Positions 8,288 to 16,212 of a stretch of 64,000 bases of DNA are shown here, piece by piece (position 1 is the first letter of the stretch; every line of letters starts with the position of its first letter). This DNA is from UBA8914 sp034002905 (lineage in GTDB: Bacteria; Pseudomonadota; Alphaproteobacteria; UBA9219). The stretch is taken from NCBI GenBank assembly GCA_034002905.1, contig JAVEZQ010000004.1, positions 1 to 64,000 of the forward strand, given 5' to 3'. The position numbers and the translations under genes were made by a program. The notes under the pieces are model-generated. The model searched no databases and was not told the DNA's origin. It saw only the letters and a list, made by a program, of their open reading frames with translations.

Positions 8288-9313
8288 ATGGCTGTTTCCT
8301 CCTCGCCAGCGTTGTACCCCAAGGCTCAAGGCCCATTCGGACGGCTTGCTCCAAGTTATTTTGATATGGGGCTTCCCGTCATTCCCTGCATGGGTAAAGA
8401 CGGCAAGGTCCCGCTGGTCAAGTGGAAAGAGTATCAGGATCATTTACCTTCCAAGGATGATTTTCGTGATCTATTGCTTCGCTTTCCTGACGCGAACATC
8501 GGACTGATAACAGGAAAGTTATCGAAGATTACGGTTGTCGATGTTGATGACCCCGCTCGTTCTTTAGCTGGTCTTTACGAGGAGTTTGGTGAAACCCCTG
8601 TGGTCACATCTACTCCGCGTGGAGGGAAGCATCTTTATTATAGGTATCTTGACGAGAAGAACCGCGTCTCCGCCAAAAAGAAAATAGATGTGCGCGGCGA
8701 AGGGGGTTACGTCATTGCTCCACCGTCGATCAATCTTGAAAAGAACAAAGGATATATTTTCCTTGAGGGCGACATCTCGTTCCTAGACAGCCTCCCATAT
8801 ATAAAAGGTTCTGCCCCAGCTCCCTGCGATCAACTCGCAAAGCCCGGGGAGCGGAATGTCTCCCTTTTTAGTTATCTTATCAAGGTTGCGTCCAACGGCG
8901 CTGCCGAAGAAGGGCTAATCACGGCAGCATTAGTATACAACGCCAAGCACTGTTACCCCGCTCTTTCCGAAAATGAGGTATTGAAAACCGTCAACAGCGT
9001 CCGCACCTATCAAAGCAGGGGGAGGCTCTTTACCTTGGGCAAACAAAAAATCGTTCTGCCGCCCACAGACAGAATAAAACCGATCATGTTTCAAGAGCCT
9101 CATGCACTGTCCCTTTTGGCGGACTTGATTGCCTGTCACTGGGACAGGAAAGAATTTGCTATCAGCCCCAAGGCTTATGCCATCCGTTCTGGTTGGGATA
9201 GCAATACCGTAAGGCAAGCCATAGCGGTTTTAATCAAAAACAAATTGATTGAGCTTGTCCACAAGGGCGGAAGTAGGCCCGGAGACCCAAACTTATATCG
9301 TCTCTTGACTTAG
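8288..9313 (+). CDS. Primase-polymerase (prim-pol) replication protein
   Basis: 341 aa. The N-terminal half is a bifunctional primase/polymerase domain: YFDMGLPVIPCMGKDGK, then motif I KITVVDVDDP (two metal-binding Asp), motif II STPRGGKHLYYRY (His) and motif III KIDVRGEGGYVIAPPS (Asp). The middle (GAAEEGLITAALVYNAKHCY onward) fits a short primase C-terminal domain, and the last 50 residues (AISPKAYAIRSGWDSNTVR) look like a winged helix. There is no helicase domain, unlike the longer P4 alpha-type proteins, so it would need a host helicase. It probably primes replication of the excised island. It ends in TAG. Confidence 0.85.
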   Translation: MAVSSSPALYPKAQGPFGRLAPSYFDMGLPVIPCMGKDGKVPLVKWKEYQDHLPSKDDFRDLLLRFPDANIGLITGKLSKITVVDVDDPARSLAGLYEEFGETPVVTSTPRGGKHLYYRYLDEKNRVSAKKKIDVRGEGGYVIAPPSINLEKNKGYIFLEGDISFLDSLPYIKGSAPAPCDQLAKPGERNVSLFSYLIKVASNGAAEEGLITAALVYNAKHCYPALSENEVLKTVNSVRTYQSRGRLFTLGKQKIVLPPTDRIKPIMFQEPHALSLLADLIACHWDRKEFAISPKAYAIRSGWDSNTVRQAIAVLIKNKLIELVHKGGSRPGDPNLYRLLT

Positions 9314-9496
9314 CCTTTGGCATGGGTTGAAAAAAACTACCCTATATAATTGACACGGCTTTTTTGTGGATTAGGAAGAGCTGTTTCTTCACAAAGAAGA
9401 GGGGGTGTCGGGGCACCCTTGGCTTTTGGTTTATCACGCTTCGGCAACAACAGTGGTGCAAGTGTTATATTGATTTGCCGTGGAAAAAGCCCAAAC

Positions 9497-10495
9497 CTAC
9501 ACACCAAGCGTCATCTTTCCATCGACCAATGAAAAGGCAGGGATACTAGGGCGTAACGCCGGAAGCATGAGGTCAAGTTCTGTTTTTACAAGTTGTAATG
9601 CCATCAAGCCAAACTCTTCAATTTTTTGCTGTCTGGCTGCTTGGTTTGCCAAGGGTGTTGCTGTGTGCGATTTCTTTGGCTTGGCGTGTGTGCTTGCGAA
9701 CATGAGCTGGCGGTCGTTTTTGTAGCACTCTTTGCTTTCAAGGTAATACTGATAGGTTTCGATGGGGCGAGACAAAACTTCATGCGCTGCGAGTTTGATC
9801 CCTTCGCGTATCTTCTTTGGGTTCACACCAGCCAAGGCGTCATGAAGGGCCATGCGTTGTTCGCCCAAGCAAATGATTTTTTGAGCACGCAGCCAATTAC
9901 TCGGCGTATATGCTTTTTCAACCCGAGCGAACGGGATCAAATTAACAAACTCTATCGGCTTTTTGCGCGGGATAAAAAGATTTCGGATCGTGTCTTCAAT
10001 CGGCGGCATGAAAGCGCACTTGTGATCTGGATTGATCGCATGGGGCACTTCAAGCATGTAGTACACGCCGCTGGTTGACGCGCCACACACGGTTGTTGAA
10101 ACATATCCCCACGACGCCAAAGCAAAATAACGGGAAGCCTGTTGCCACGGCGCAAGGGCTTGTGCGACGCGCTCACTATCGTTGATGTCTGGATTTACCC
10201 GGAAATAATCAAAGGTTCCCTTGCCCGAAATTGTTGCGCTGCCTACGCCCTTAAAGTTGATCAGATATTTCCCGACAAGCGTGTCGTCTATCACAACGGC
10301 CCCAAGCTGACGTCGACGCATTAAGGCGCGACCGTGATTGTCCACGACTATTCCGAGGATAGCGTCACGGATGGATTTAAGGGGACCGGAATAAAGATGG
10401 GTATGGCCGTTATGTGCGAAGGCCGGATGCTTCGGGTCAAGCACCATCTCATCAATTACATGGATCAGGTCGTCAGCTTTAAGCCAATCACTCAT
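9497..10495 (-). CDS. Hypothetical protein of the island, 332 aa
   Basis: The start at 10495 is preceded by AAGGGA. Family not recognised. The protein is soluble, without signal peptide or transmembrane segment. Visible features are an N-terminal helical segment (WLKADDLIHVIDEMVLDP), an Arg-rich turn (GRALMRRRQLGAVVIDD) and a Lys-rich C-terminal part before a hydrophobic tail (LVKTELDLMLPALRPSIP). It is the last gene of a leftward set with the 10525 gene, 29 bp apart, so the two may be coexpressed. It ends in TAG. The 183 bp between it and the convergent prim-pol gene hold nothing I recognise. Confidence 0.7.
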   Translation of the reverse strand: MSDWLKADDLIHVIDEMVLDPKHPAFAHNGHTHLYSGPLKSIRDAILGIVVDNHGRALMRRRQLGAVVIDDTLVGKYLINFKGVGSATISGKGTFDYFRVNPDINDSERVAQALAPWQQASRYFALASWGYVSTTVCGASTSGVYYMLEVPHAINPDHKCAFMPPIEDTIRNLFIPRKKPIEFVNLIPFARVEKAYTPSNWLRAQKIICLGEQRMALHDALAGVNPKKIREGIKLAAHEVLSRPIETYQYYLESKECYKNDRQLMFASTHAKPKKSHTATPLANQAARQQKIEEFGLMALQLVKTELDLMLPALRPSIPAFSLVDGKMTLGV

Positions 10496-10524
10496 GTTCG
10501 TTTCCCTTGATAAAAAAGAAACGA

Positions 10525-10947
10525 TTAAATGAGCGAAAGAGAGGCAAGAACGGTGGGGGCCTTCTTACCATAAAAAGATTTGACCAGAAGCGCTTGGACA
10601 CCACGATCTGCCGTTTTTCCCTTAGGGCCAAGCAGTCGAGGGGGGCAAACATCTTCGCCTTGCGTGAGTTCAGGGAGCGGAGCCGTAAGTAGCTGTGCTC
10701 TTTCGACCTCAAGCCGACCCGTTCCCTCTTCAATGGCCGTGTAAAAGAGACGTCCGTCAGGCACGCGGTGGACAACGCCTTCGGGCAAATTGTCCCCGTA
10801 CTCGCGTATCCATGCGATCCTTACGGCGCTTTGTTCTGCGCTATTAGGGCGTACAGGTTCAATCACTCTTAGACGGCTCCAAAGCTTCCCAAGATCAACC
10901 GTGGGAAGAAAATCAATAATGCGGTGTAACGCGACTGACGTAATCAT
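10525..10947 (-). CDS. Hypothetical protein of the island, 140 aa
   Basis: I chose the ATG at 10947 because GGGAGGAC precedes it at ideal spacing; an in-frame ATG at 10980 has no ribosome-binding site. Not recognised. Visible segments are an N-terminal helix (HRIIDFLPTVDLGKLWSRL) and a basic C-terminus ending KSFYGKKAPTVLASLSLI. It lies upstream of the 9497 gene on the same strand. The 248-bp gap upstream (10948-11195) is AT-rich and contains TTAACAGACCGTTAA, a small inverted repeat that could be an operator, and GCGCACACCCTTTGTGC, a small hairpin. Confidence 0.65.
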   Translation of the reverse strand: MITSVALHRIIDFLPTVDLGKLWSRLRVIEPVRPNSAEQSAVRIAWIREYGDNLPEGVVHRVPDGRLFYTAIEEGTGRLEVERAQLLTAPLPELTQGEDVCPPRLLGPKGKTADRGVQALLVKSFYGKKAPTVLASLSLI

Positions 10948-11195
10948 ATGTCCTCCCAAAAAGTTATACAAATCTTTCATAATTCATTAACTATTTTGCC
11001 CGTGGCCGGCGCATCAAATCTTGAGTGGTATAATAACCCGAAAACGGCGAAAGTAATAGAAAAATGCAAACATATCAAATACTTAACAGACCGTTAACGG
11101 CATTCGGCGCATCGACAAAAAGTCATTAGAAGTTAATGGGTTAAAGAGCGCACACCCTTTGTGCATGAAGTCCGGCCCGGGCAGAACTTTATGAT

Positions 11196-11930
11196 TTAAG
11201 CGGTTAAACGATTTTTCGCACCTGCCCACCAAATCAGTTCGGCTTTACCTTCGCTCATGGCAACGAAAGAGGTCAACGCCGTCGTTAATGAGCTGACCCG
11301 TTCCGCTGGTGCAAGAAAGAAAAACAGGATGTTCGGAGCCACCCTTGCCCGTAGCACAGGAAGCTCACAGGAATAGCCAGCGCCATCATAAAGAACTCGC
11401 CTGACCTTCTGCGCCCGAGCTTCCGGCTGGCATTGTCGGGCGAATTGGATGGCCACCACAATCTTTCCGGCCTCATGGTACGCGATGGCTTCTTCGTAAA
11501 GCGCATATTTGGGAAGGGTTCTGGGCTTCGCGGACCTGGCCTCAAACCCATTGTCAGGGCCAAGAAACACGGGGTCGACGCGATCAAGCTGTTTGCTGCC
11601 TCTTCCGCGCAAAGCATCACGGGATATGGCGGGGATGGTTTCCTCAAAATACAAAGCGTTATCAGCCAATAAGCCGTATGTTGGAACAGAGCGAAGGACG
11701 CGCTTGGCTTCGTTGTTAATAACCTTATTCCGGTTGAACAACTCGATATCCCACCGCTCCTAAACGCCGCCTTTCAGATGATGCCGCTTCTGCCCATCAT
11801 TGTTTGAGAGGTGATCGATCGAGGGAGCCGCTAGATACCAATTAACCCCAATACGGACGCCCAACTGACGATGCAGGTGACACAGGAGCGCGTATTTCAC
11901 ACAATCGTGGCTGTCGCCGAGATACTTCTC
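11196..11930 (-). pseudogene. Conserved phage/island hypothetical protein, broken by an in-frame TAG and lacking a start
   Basis: The frame reads from EKYLGDSHDCVKYALLCHL at 11930 through VRIGVNWYLAAPS and NNDGQKRHH, meets TAG at 11762-11760, and continues in the same frame with ERWDIELFNRNKVINNE, DPVFLGPDNGFEARS, YALYEEAIAYHEAGKIVVAI and VAPNILFFFLAP to the stop at 11196. From memory, these segments match a family of uncharacterised proteins with KYLGD...KYALL, GVNWYL, DPDNGLE and KYALYDE motifs. The family pattern before WD suggests the TAG replaced a tryptophan codon. No ATG, GTG or TTG follows the upstream TAG (11933-11931) in frame at the expected start. A TTG at 11741 could start only the C-terminal 181 residues. 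Confidence 0.75.
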
Positions 11931-11949
11931 CTACCTCACCCCGCCTGTT

Positions 11950-12366
11950 CTATGGCCGTTGTGAAACCAAGGGTAAGGAACAGCGGCCTCCACGGCAAGC
12001 CCGTTTCTTCCTTTCTTCGATCCTATTAATCCGCACACAGGCCCTGCCGCAATGAAGGGTCAGGACAGCGTCGTCATAAGTCAGGGTGATCAGAGCTTCC
12101 GGCGCGAAGGTAGCCACCACCCGAACAAGCAGGACGCCATCCACGATGATTTCTTCTGGCCATACGGCGGGAGTAGAAAGCGGGACTGTGATCTGAAATG
12201 TCCCACACCGCGCCTCACTGACACGAAGCGCCTGTATGAACCGATCATAGGTCAAAGCCACAGGGCGCGGCCTGTGTGTTCTTGTCTTGCGTTTGGGCAA
12301 GGCCGGGCGTGTAGCCTCGGCCAAGGCTCCGGCGGATATAATCATGGGGGGTGCGGTCACTTGCAT
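11950..12366 (-). CDS. Hypothetical protein of the island, about 138 aa
   Basis: The best start is uncertain: the ATG at 12366 has no clear ribosome-binding site, and the frame is open upstream to a TTG at 12432 and beyond. Not recognised. The N-terminal third is Pro/Arg/Lys-rich (RPALPKRKTRTHRPRP), followed by a compact region (ALTYDRFIQALRVSEARCG, EEIIVDGVLLVRVVATF, LITLTYDDAVLTLHCGRACV) with regular hydrophobic spacing typical of a real protein. An overlapping frame on the other strand looks like a shadow. It lies just upstream of the 11196 pseudogene on the same strand and ends in TAG. Confidence 0.5.
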   Translation of the reverse strand: MQVTAPPMIISAGALAEATRPALPKRKTRTHRPRPVALTYDRFIQALRVSEARCGTFQITVPLSTPAVWPEEIIVDGVLLVRVVATFAPEALITLTYDDAVLTLHCGRACVRINRIEERKKRACRGGRCSLPLVSQRP

Positions 12367-12527
12367 TCTGTCTGGACTGGCATTTTCCTTGCCTTCGCCA
12401 CTAAAGGTAAAGCGTTGCCCAAGGCAGATCAAGGCAAATAAACAACGTTTTAGTCCTGGGTATTCCCATTTATTGCGAGACGTTCTATGGTTCCAATGTT
12501 ACGTTTTGAATGGGGAGAAGAAGTCAA

Positions 12528-13430
12528 ATGGCCGTTATTTCCATGAACCGAACAAGCGAGCTGGTTCACAAACTCTTTTTCATCCTTATTCAAGAGCCGG
12601 AGGGGCTGAAAGCCCGCGTTGCTCTTGAACGGCTGGCCTCATCCGTGACACTTACGGAACATGAAGCTGGAATGTATCAGTCGGGAACGCGACGCTTTGA
12701 AAAGATTGTTCGTTTTGCGACGATTGATTGCGTTAAAGCCGGGTGGCTGATTAAGCAACGCGGGATGTGGCTTGTCTCGGATGACGGGGCAAGGGCGTTT
12801 AAAGAATACAAAGATCCGGAAACATTCTACCGCCAGGCTTGCCGCCTGTGCCGTGAGTGGAAGGCGCAGCAGGAAGGTAGCCAACCAGACTTATCTTGCC
12901 TGAATGAGCCCATCGAAGTTGAAGCTGCCGAGGAAAGCCGGAGCATCACCTTTGAACAAGCGGATGAGCAAGCGTGGACAGAGGTTGAGCGCTTCTTGAA
13001 AGGTATGAACCCCTATGAGTTTCAGGAAGTGGTTGCCGATCTTTTGCGGGCTATGGGGCAATATGTCGCGTGGGTTTCGCCGCCAGGCAAAGATGGTGGA
13101 ATTGATATTCTTGCTTATCCTGATCCTCTTGGAACAAAATCACCGCGCTTAAAGGTTCAGGTTAAGCGACGCAGCGATCAGCGCGTGGACCTGGATGGCG
13201 TGAAGTCTTTTGCGGCAACCATCAATCACGATGATGCAGGCGTTTTCGTCTGCACCAGTGGATTTACAAAAGACGCAGAAGAGTTTGTGCGCCGCGAACA
13301 GCGCCGCATCATGCTTATCGATCTGGATCGCTTTTTTGAGCTTTGGACACAGTTCTATGACAAGCTTGATGACCAAGCCCGCCGCCGTTTCCCGTTGACG
13401 CCGATCTATTTCCTGACGCCGGAGGGGTGA
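12528..13430 (+). CDS. Mrr-type restriction endonuclease (probable type IV, modification-dependent)
   Basis: 300 aa from the ATG at 12528, with GGGGAG upstream. The N-terminal part (LVHKLFFILIQEP to LVSDDGARAFKEYKDP) matches the Mrr N-terminal winged helix. The C-terminal part is the Mrr catalytic PD-(D/E)xK domain: FLKGMNPYEFQEVVADLLRAMG, then SPPGKDGGIDILAY with the catalytic Asp, then LKVQVKRRSD, the QxK form of the motif, and GVKSFAATINHDDAGVFVCT. Mrr enzymes cut DNA carrying foreign methylation, so this is a likely defence cargo gene. Its TGA overlaps the ATG of the next gene by one base, so the two are translationally coupled. Confidence 0.88.
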   Translation: MAVISMNRTSELVHKLFFILIQEPEGLKARVALERLASSVTLTEHEAGMYQSGTRRFEKIVRFATIDCVKAGWLIKQRGMWLVSDDGARAFKEYKDPETFYRQACRLCREWKAQQEGSQPDLSCLNEPIEVEAAEESRSITFEQADEQAWTEVERFLKGMNPYEFQEVVADLLRAMGQYVAWVSPPGKDGGIDILAYPDPLGTKSPRLKVQVKRRSDQRVDLDGVKSFAATINHDDAGVFVCTSGFTKDAEEFVRREQRRIMLIDLDRFFELWTQFYDKLDDQARRRFPLTPIYFLTPEG

Positions 13431-14197
13431 TGTTTTACGTAGATTACGTTAGCGCTCTAGCAGATGTTGTTGTGGCGGTTGCGCCCTGTATTGCGGTTTG
13501 GATTGCTTGGTCTGGAATTGATCAGTGGCAAAGAGAAACTTTGGGGAAGAGGAAAACAGAATTAGCTGAGGAGGTTCTAGCTGATTTTTATCAAGCTAGG
13601 GACATTATCAACGGCGCAAGGTTTCCTAGTGGATTTGAAGGAGAGGGGTTGAGCCGCAAGCGCCGTGATGGCGAAACAGAAGCAGAAAGCAAGTTGTTGG
13701 ATAGCTATTACATTGTAGTAGAGCGCCTTGATAATCAGAGGAGTTTCTTTTCACAATTGTTCTCCCGAAAATATCGGGTTTCTGCTATTTTTGGGAAGAA
13801 GACAGAGGAGCTGTACGCGGAGCTTAACAGTATTTATGGCGACATATCGCGTGCGGTGCATAGCGGTTTCGCCTTTTGGCAGGAGAGTTATGCACGCCGA
13901 GCGGTTATCTGGCGAGAAGGCAATTTTGAACTTGGTTCCGTCGAGGCATTGAAGCGTGGTCGAGGGTCCCACTGCGCTCTTATGACGGGGTGCGTTCTTT
14001 GCGTGCTTCTGTTGTTTTCTTTTTTGTGCGGGATTGGCTTCTCGCTGTTCAGGAGGCGCAGGAGGGGTGGTCATTGCCTCCGGTTTTGCGTGATCTCGGG
14101 AGGTGATGCCTCTGGCGGCAAGGCGCAGGACGCAAGGGCAAGAGCGCACAACACCAAAACAGGGGCTTTAAAAGAGGTCATTTTATCGTCTGGCTAA
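13430..14197 (+). CDS. Membrane protein coupled to the Mrr nuclease
   Basis: 255 aa from the ATG at 13430 (a GTG at 13427 is possible), with GGAGGGG just upstream inside mrr. One N-terminal transmembrane helix (LADVVVAVAPCIAVWIAW) is followed by a charged soluble domain (RETLGKRKTELAEEVLADFYQARDII onward). Near residue 190 a second hydrophobic segment rich in Cys (CVLCVLLLFSFLCGIGFSLF) is followed by an Arg run and a low-complexity tail. The tail from about residue 205 looks unlike normal protein, so the natural end may be earlier or a frameshift may have occurred near 13960. Small helix-anchored proteins of this type are common in accessory regions; function unknown. Coupling to mrr suggests a shared role. 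Confidence 0.6.
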   Translation: MFYVDYVSALADVVVAVAPCIAVWIAWSGIDQWQRETLGKRKTELAEEVLADFYQARDIINGARFPSGFEGEGLSRKRRDGETEAESKLLDSYYIVVERLDNQRSFFSQLFSRKYRVSAIFGKKTEELYAELNSIYGDISRAVHSGFAFWQESYARRAVIWREGNFELGSVEALKRGRGSHCALMTGCVLCVLLLFSFLCGIGFSLFRRRRRGGHCLRFCVISGGDASGGKAQDARARAHNTKTGALKEVILSSG

Positions 14198-14371
14198 TGG
14201 GGCAAGTCCATTTCAGGCCGCCATCATGCCAGAAATTGTACATCAAGGCCATATATCCCTTATCGTTTAAGCGTTTTGTCATTGCCCCCAAGCGCCTGTT
14301 CAATCATTCTGGCGATAGAGACAGGGCAATCCCTGTCTTCGGGGTCTGAAAACCTCTCCATTAACGTACTA

Positions 14372-14540
14372 GGCATCACGCCATGATGTCGCCTTTTGGT
14401 CCTATGACCGGGAGGCGGCGATTGGTTATCGTGCAAGTGGTAACCCTCAATGTCCAAGCCTCACGGCCAAAGGCCATCAAAGTCGTTCAATGGCAACTTT
14501 TCAGCTTCCGCGCCGCCAGAAGGTTGGTTCCTTCTGGTCG
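14372..14540 (+). ncRNA. Structured leader RNA, copy A (candidate new family)
   Basis: It lies upstream of the 14569 gene on the same strand and shares two conserved blocks with a leader on the other strand at 16935-17122. Block 1 is 14391-14420 (includes CGGGAGGCGGCG); block 2 is 14450-14475, 26 bases identical in both copies, containing GGCCAAAGGCC. Between and around the blocks are hairpins at matching positions but with different sequences: CATCA/TGATG before block 1, GGTTA/TAACC between the blocks, and CCAGAAGG/CCTTCTGG with a 6-base loop after block 2, ending 31 bases before the start codon. Frames differ between copies across the blocks, which argues against coding. The rest of the 14198-14371 gap shows nothing clear. 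Confidence 0.65.
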
Positions 14541-14568
14541 GCTCCGGCTTTGTGCGAGGGGCAAAACA

Positions 14569-14958
14569 ATGAAGCGATTTGCAATACCAATTGCCCTACT
14601 TCTTCTGGCGGGTGCGTACCATTATCTTGGGCCGTCGTTTGGGGAATCCCAAGAACTAGTAAAACAACAAAAGGTTCTTTCTCCCGAGGAAGCATCAGAA
14701 GTCTTTCGCGCTACTGCTCGCTGTACGGAGTTGGCGGACAAATTCAAAAATAAATTTCCGGACGTAAAAAATGCGTCACAACAATGGTCGTTTCATTATT
14801 CTGCGAAGACGGCGGCATGTTTGGCGTTAGTAAATATTGAAGTCCAAGAAAATGGAACCCTCGTTCAGGTAACTTACCATATGTATGACGTTTCTTCGGA
14901 TGATGTGATTGCAGAAGTTGTTGAGGGACATTGGGATAAAGACACCTTTGAAGGGTAG
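14569..14958 (+). CDS. Small exported or membrane-anchored protein downstream of leader A
   Basis: 129 aa from the ATG at 14569, preceded by GAGGGG. The N-terminus MKRFAIPIALLLLAGAYHYL is a signal peptide or single anchor. The rest (LSPEEASEVFRATARCTELA, QWSFHYSAKTAACLALVNIE, VQVTYHMYDVSSDDVIAEVV) is a small periplasmic-type domain with two cysteines that may pair. Not recognised. It ends in TAG at 14956-14958, and the same frame continues for 34 sense codons (IYKLPSSFKDIERHATNAVE and so on) to TAA at 15061-15063, just before the next gene, so the original gene may have been longer or TAG may be read through. Confidence 0.65.
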   Translation: MKRFAIPIALLLLAGAYHYLGPSFGESQELVKQQKVLSPEEASEVFRATARCTELADKFKNKFPDVKNASQQWSFHYSAKTAACLALVNIEVQENGTLVQVTYHMYDVSSDDVIAEVVEGHWDKDTFEG

Positions 14959-15086
14959 ATATACAAGCTTCCTTCCTCATTCAAAGATATTGAGCGTCAC
15001 GCGACCAATGCTGTTGAGGTGGTCGAAATCAAGAATTTTATGCGCCAGAAAATGCGCGAATAAGTTCGCCCCATGTGGAGCATTTC

Positions 15087-15299
15087 ATGAAAACACAATT
15101 TTGGCTGGTTGCTTGTCACATAATAATCGGCCTTTCTGGCTGCGTCACGCCGCAACCGACAGAGGCGCGGTTGCGAGTTCAAGAGATGGAGCGCGATAAC
15201 AAAAACGCTCGAAGTCTTTCTCACATACGCCATGTCAGACGCTTTTTATTCCTGCTTCTTGTTCGGCCAAGGCACAGAGTTTTGCTTGCACCGACGTGA
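15087..15299 (+). CDS. Small lipoprotein-like protein, possibly truncated
   Basis: 70 aa from the ATG at 15087. MKTQFWLVACHIIIGLSGC is a lipoprotein signal peptide with lipobox LSGC, followed by VTPQPTEARLRVQEMERDNK. The last 35 residues are Arg/Leu-rich and overlap the convergent gene ending at 15235, so the native C-terminus was probably lost and the frame now runs into the antisense of the neighbour. Function unknown; if made, it would be anchored in the envelope. Confidence 0.45.
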   Translation: MKTQFWLVACHIIIGLSGCVTPQPTEARLRVQEMERDNKNARSLSHIRHVRRFLFLLLVRPRHRVLLAPT

Positions 15300-15804
15300 A
15301 GATAGAGGTAGCAAAAATATCCCGCGTCACATCACTGGTCTTGTCACTGCGCTTGAAGAGCATGAGAGCAAGATTTCGATTGTGTTCTTCGTTCTCGCTG
15401 CCAAATCCAAAGCTGTTTGCAATATACAGAAGTTGCACAACGCCGTTAACAGCAAGAACATATTTTCCACACCATAATGCGGCAATGACGGCAAGAACAG
15501 CAAGAGCCATTGTAAACGACTGAAATCGAGACGGCTCGATGTTCTTCTTTTTTGTATGGTACGCGGAGATCATAATTCTCGATGTTTCCGTGAGAAAAGC
15601 CTGTTCGTCGCGATCAAAAAGATGCGGGGTCTTTGAAAGGATGTCTTTCGCTACGGCACTGTATGAGGCGCGAAGCGTTATCAACATAATGACGCAGTAA
15701 CCAAGTGCAATCGTTGGCGCATAGGCATATGAGAGCGAGAAAAATATGTTTGCGATGCACGCCGCAACGAATGAAAGCACGAGGGCAAAAAAGACATGCT
15801 GCAT
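15235..15804 (-). CDS. Polytopic membrane protein of the island
   Basis: 189 aa; the start at 15804 has GAGGAAACAA upstream. Four hydrophobic segments: FFALVLSFVAACIANIFF, APTIALGYCVIMLITL, FTMALAVLAVIAALW and YVLAVNGVVQLLYIAN. A charged cytoplasmic loop (DILSKTPHLFDRDEQAFLTE) separates the two pairs. Family not recognised. It is preceded on the same strand by a lipoprotein gene and a two-helix membrane protein, so three adjacent genes make envelope proteins and may form one unit started from leader B. Confidence 0.7.
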   Translation of the reverse strand: MQHVFFALVLSFVAACIANIFFSLSYAYAPTIALGYCVIMLITLRASYSAVAKDILSKTPHLFDRDEQAFLTETSRIMISAYHTKKKNIEPSRFQSFTMALAVLAVIAALWCGKYVLAVNGVVQLLYIANSFGFGSENEEHNRNLALMLFKRSDKTSDVTRDIFATSIFTSVQAKLCALAEQEAGIKSV

Positions 15805-15846
15805 TTGTTTCCTCTGTCAAAAAAATTACAAACAACGGCTAATCGC

Positions 15847-16191
15847 TCAGTTGTTGCCTTGTTCGCATTTCTTGTGGGCCATGACGTTCAGGATTGTTTC
15901 TTTCTCTCCGCGCACGGTTGAAAGCTCGGACGCTTCAACGCCGTCGCCTTGCCCGTACCAAAGCATGAAGGCTTGGACTTGGCTCGATTTGATCCTTTGT
16001 TCCTGCGCGACGACAAGTTGGTTTTCGCGCCGTGTCAGAGACGCAAGCTCCGTCGCCAAACGCGGACAGGTGGCGTTGTCATATTGAAGGCCGGAGGATG
16101 GTGTCCCGGTGATCTGCGCTGGCGAGGTCGGCATGTTGATGCAGCCTGTCAGGCTAATTATGATGAGTAAAATTGTTGAGGCCTTGACCAT
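15847..16191 (-). CDS. Small lipoprotein of the island
   Basis: 114 aa. MVKASTILLIIISLTGC is a signal peptide with lipobox SLTGC at Cys17. The mature part has a coiled-coil-like helix (CPRLATELASLTRRENQLVVAQEQRI) and a charged C-terminus (ELSTVRGEKETILNVMAHKKC). Small lipoproteins with a CxxLAxExxxLxxRxxxL helix and a C-terminal RGExxxxxxxxxxK-C segment are frequent in proteobacterial accessory regions, often unannotated. It should be anchored in a membrane facing the periplasm. It lies between two membrane-protein genes on the same strand. Confidence 0.75.
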   Translation of the reverse strand: MVKASTILLIIISLTGCINMPTSPAQITGTPSSGLQYDNATCPRLATELASLTRRENQLVVAQEQRIKSSQVQAFMLWYGQGDGVEASELSTVRGEKETILNVMAHKKCEQGNN

Positions 16192-16212
16192 GTTTCTTCC
16201 AGTTCTGTTGTG

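Noticed and set aside
12052..12441. A 129-codon plus-strand frame in the island
   Set aside because: It is antisense to the 11950 gene and rich in Ser, Arg and His, as expected for a shadow frame.
14260..14457. A 65-codon minus-strand frame before leader A
   Set aside because: No ribosome-binding site; it overlaps the leader. The last 38 codons look protein-like, but the evidence is too weak to call.
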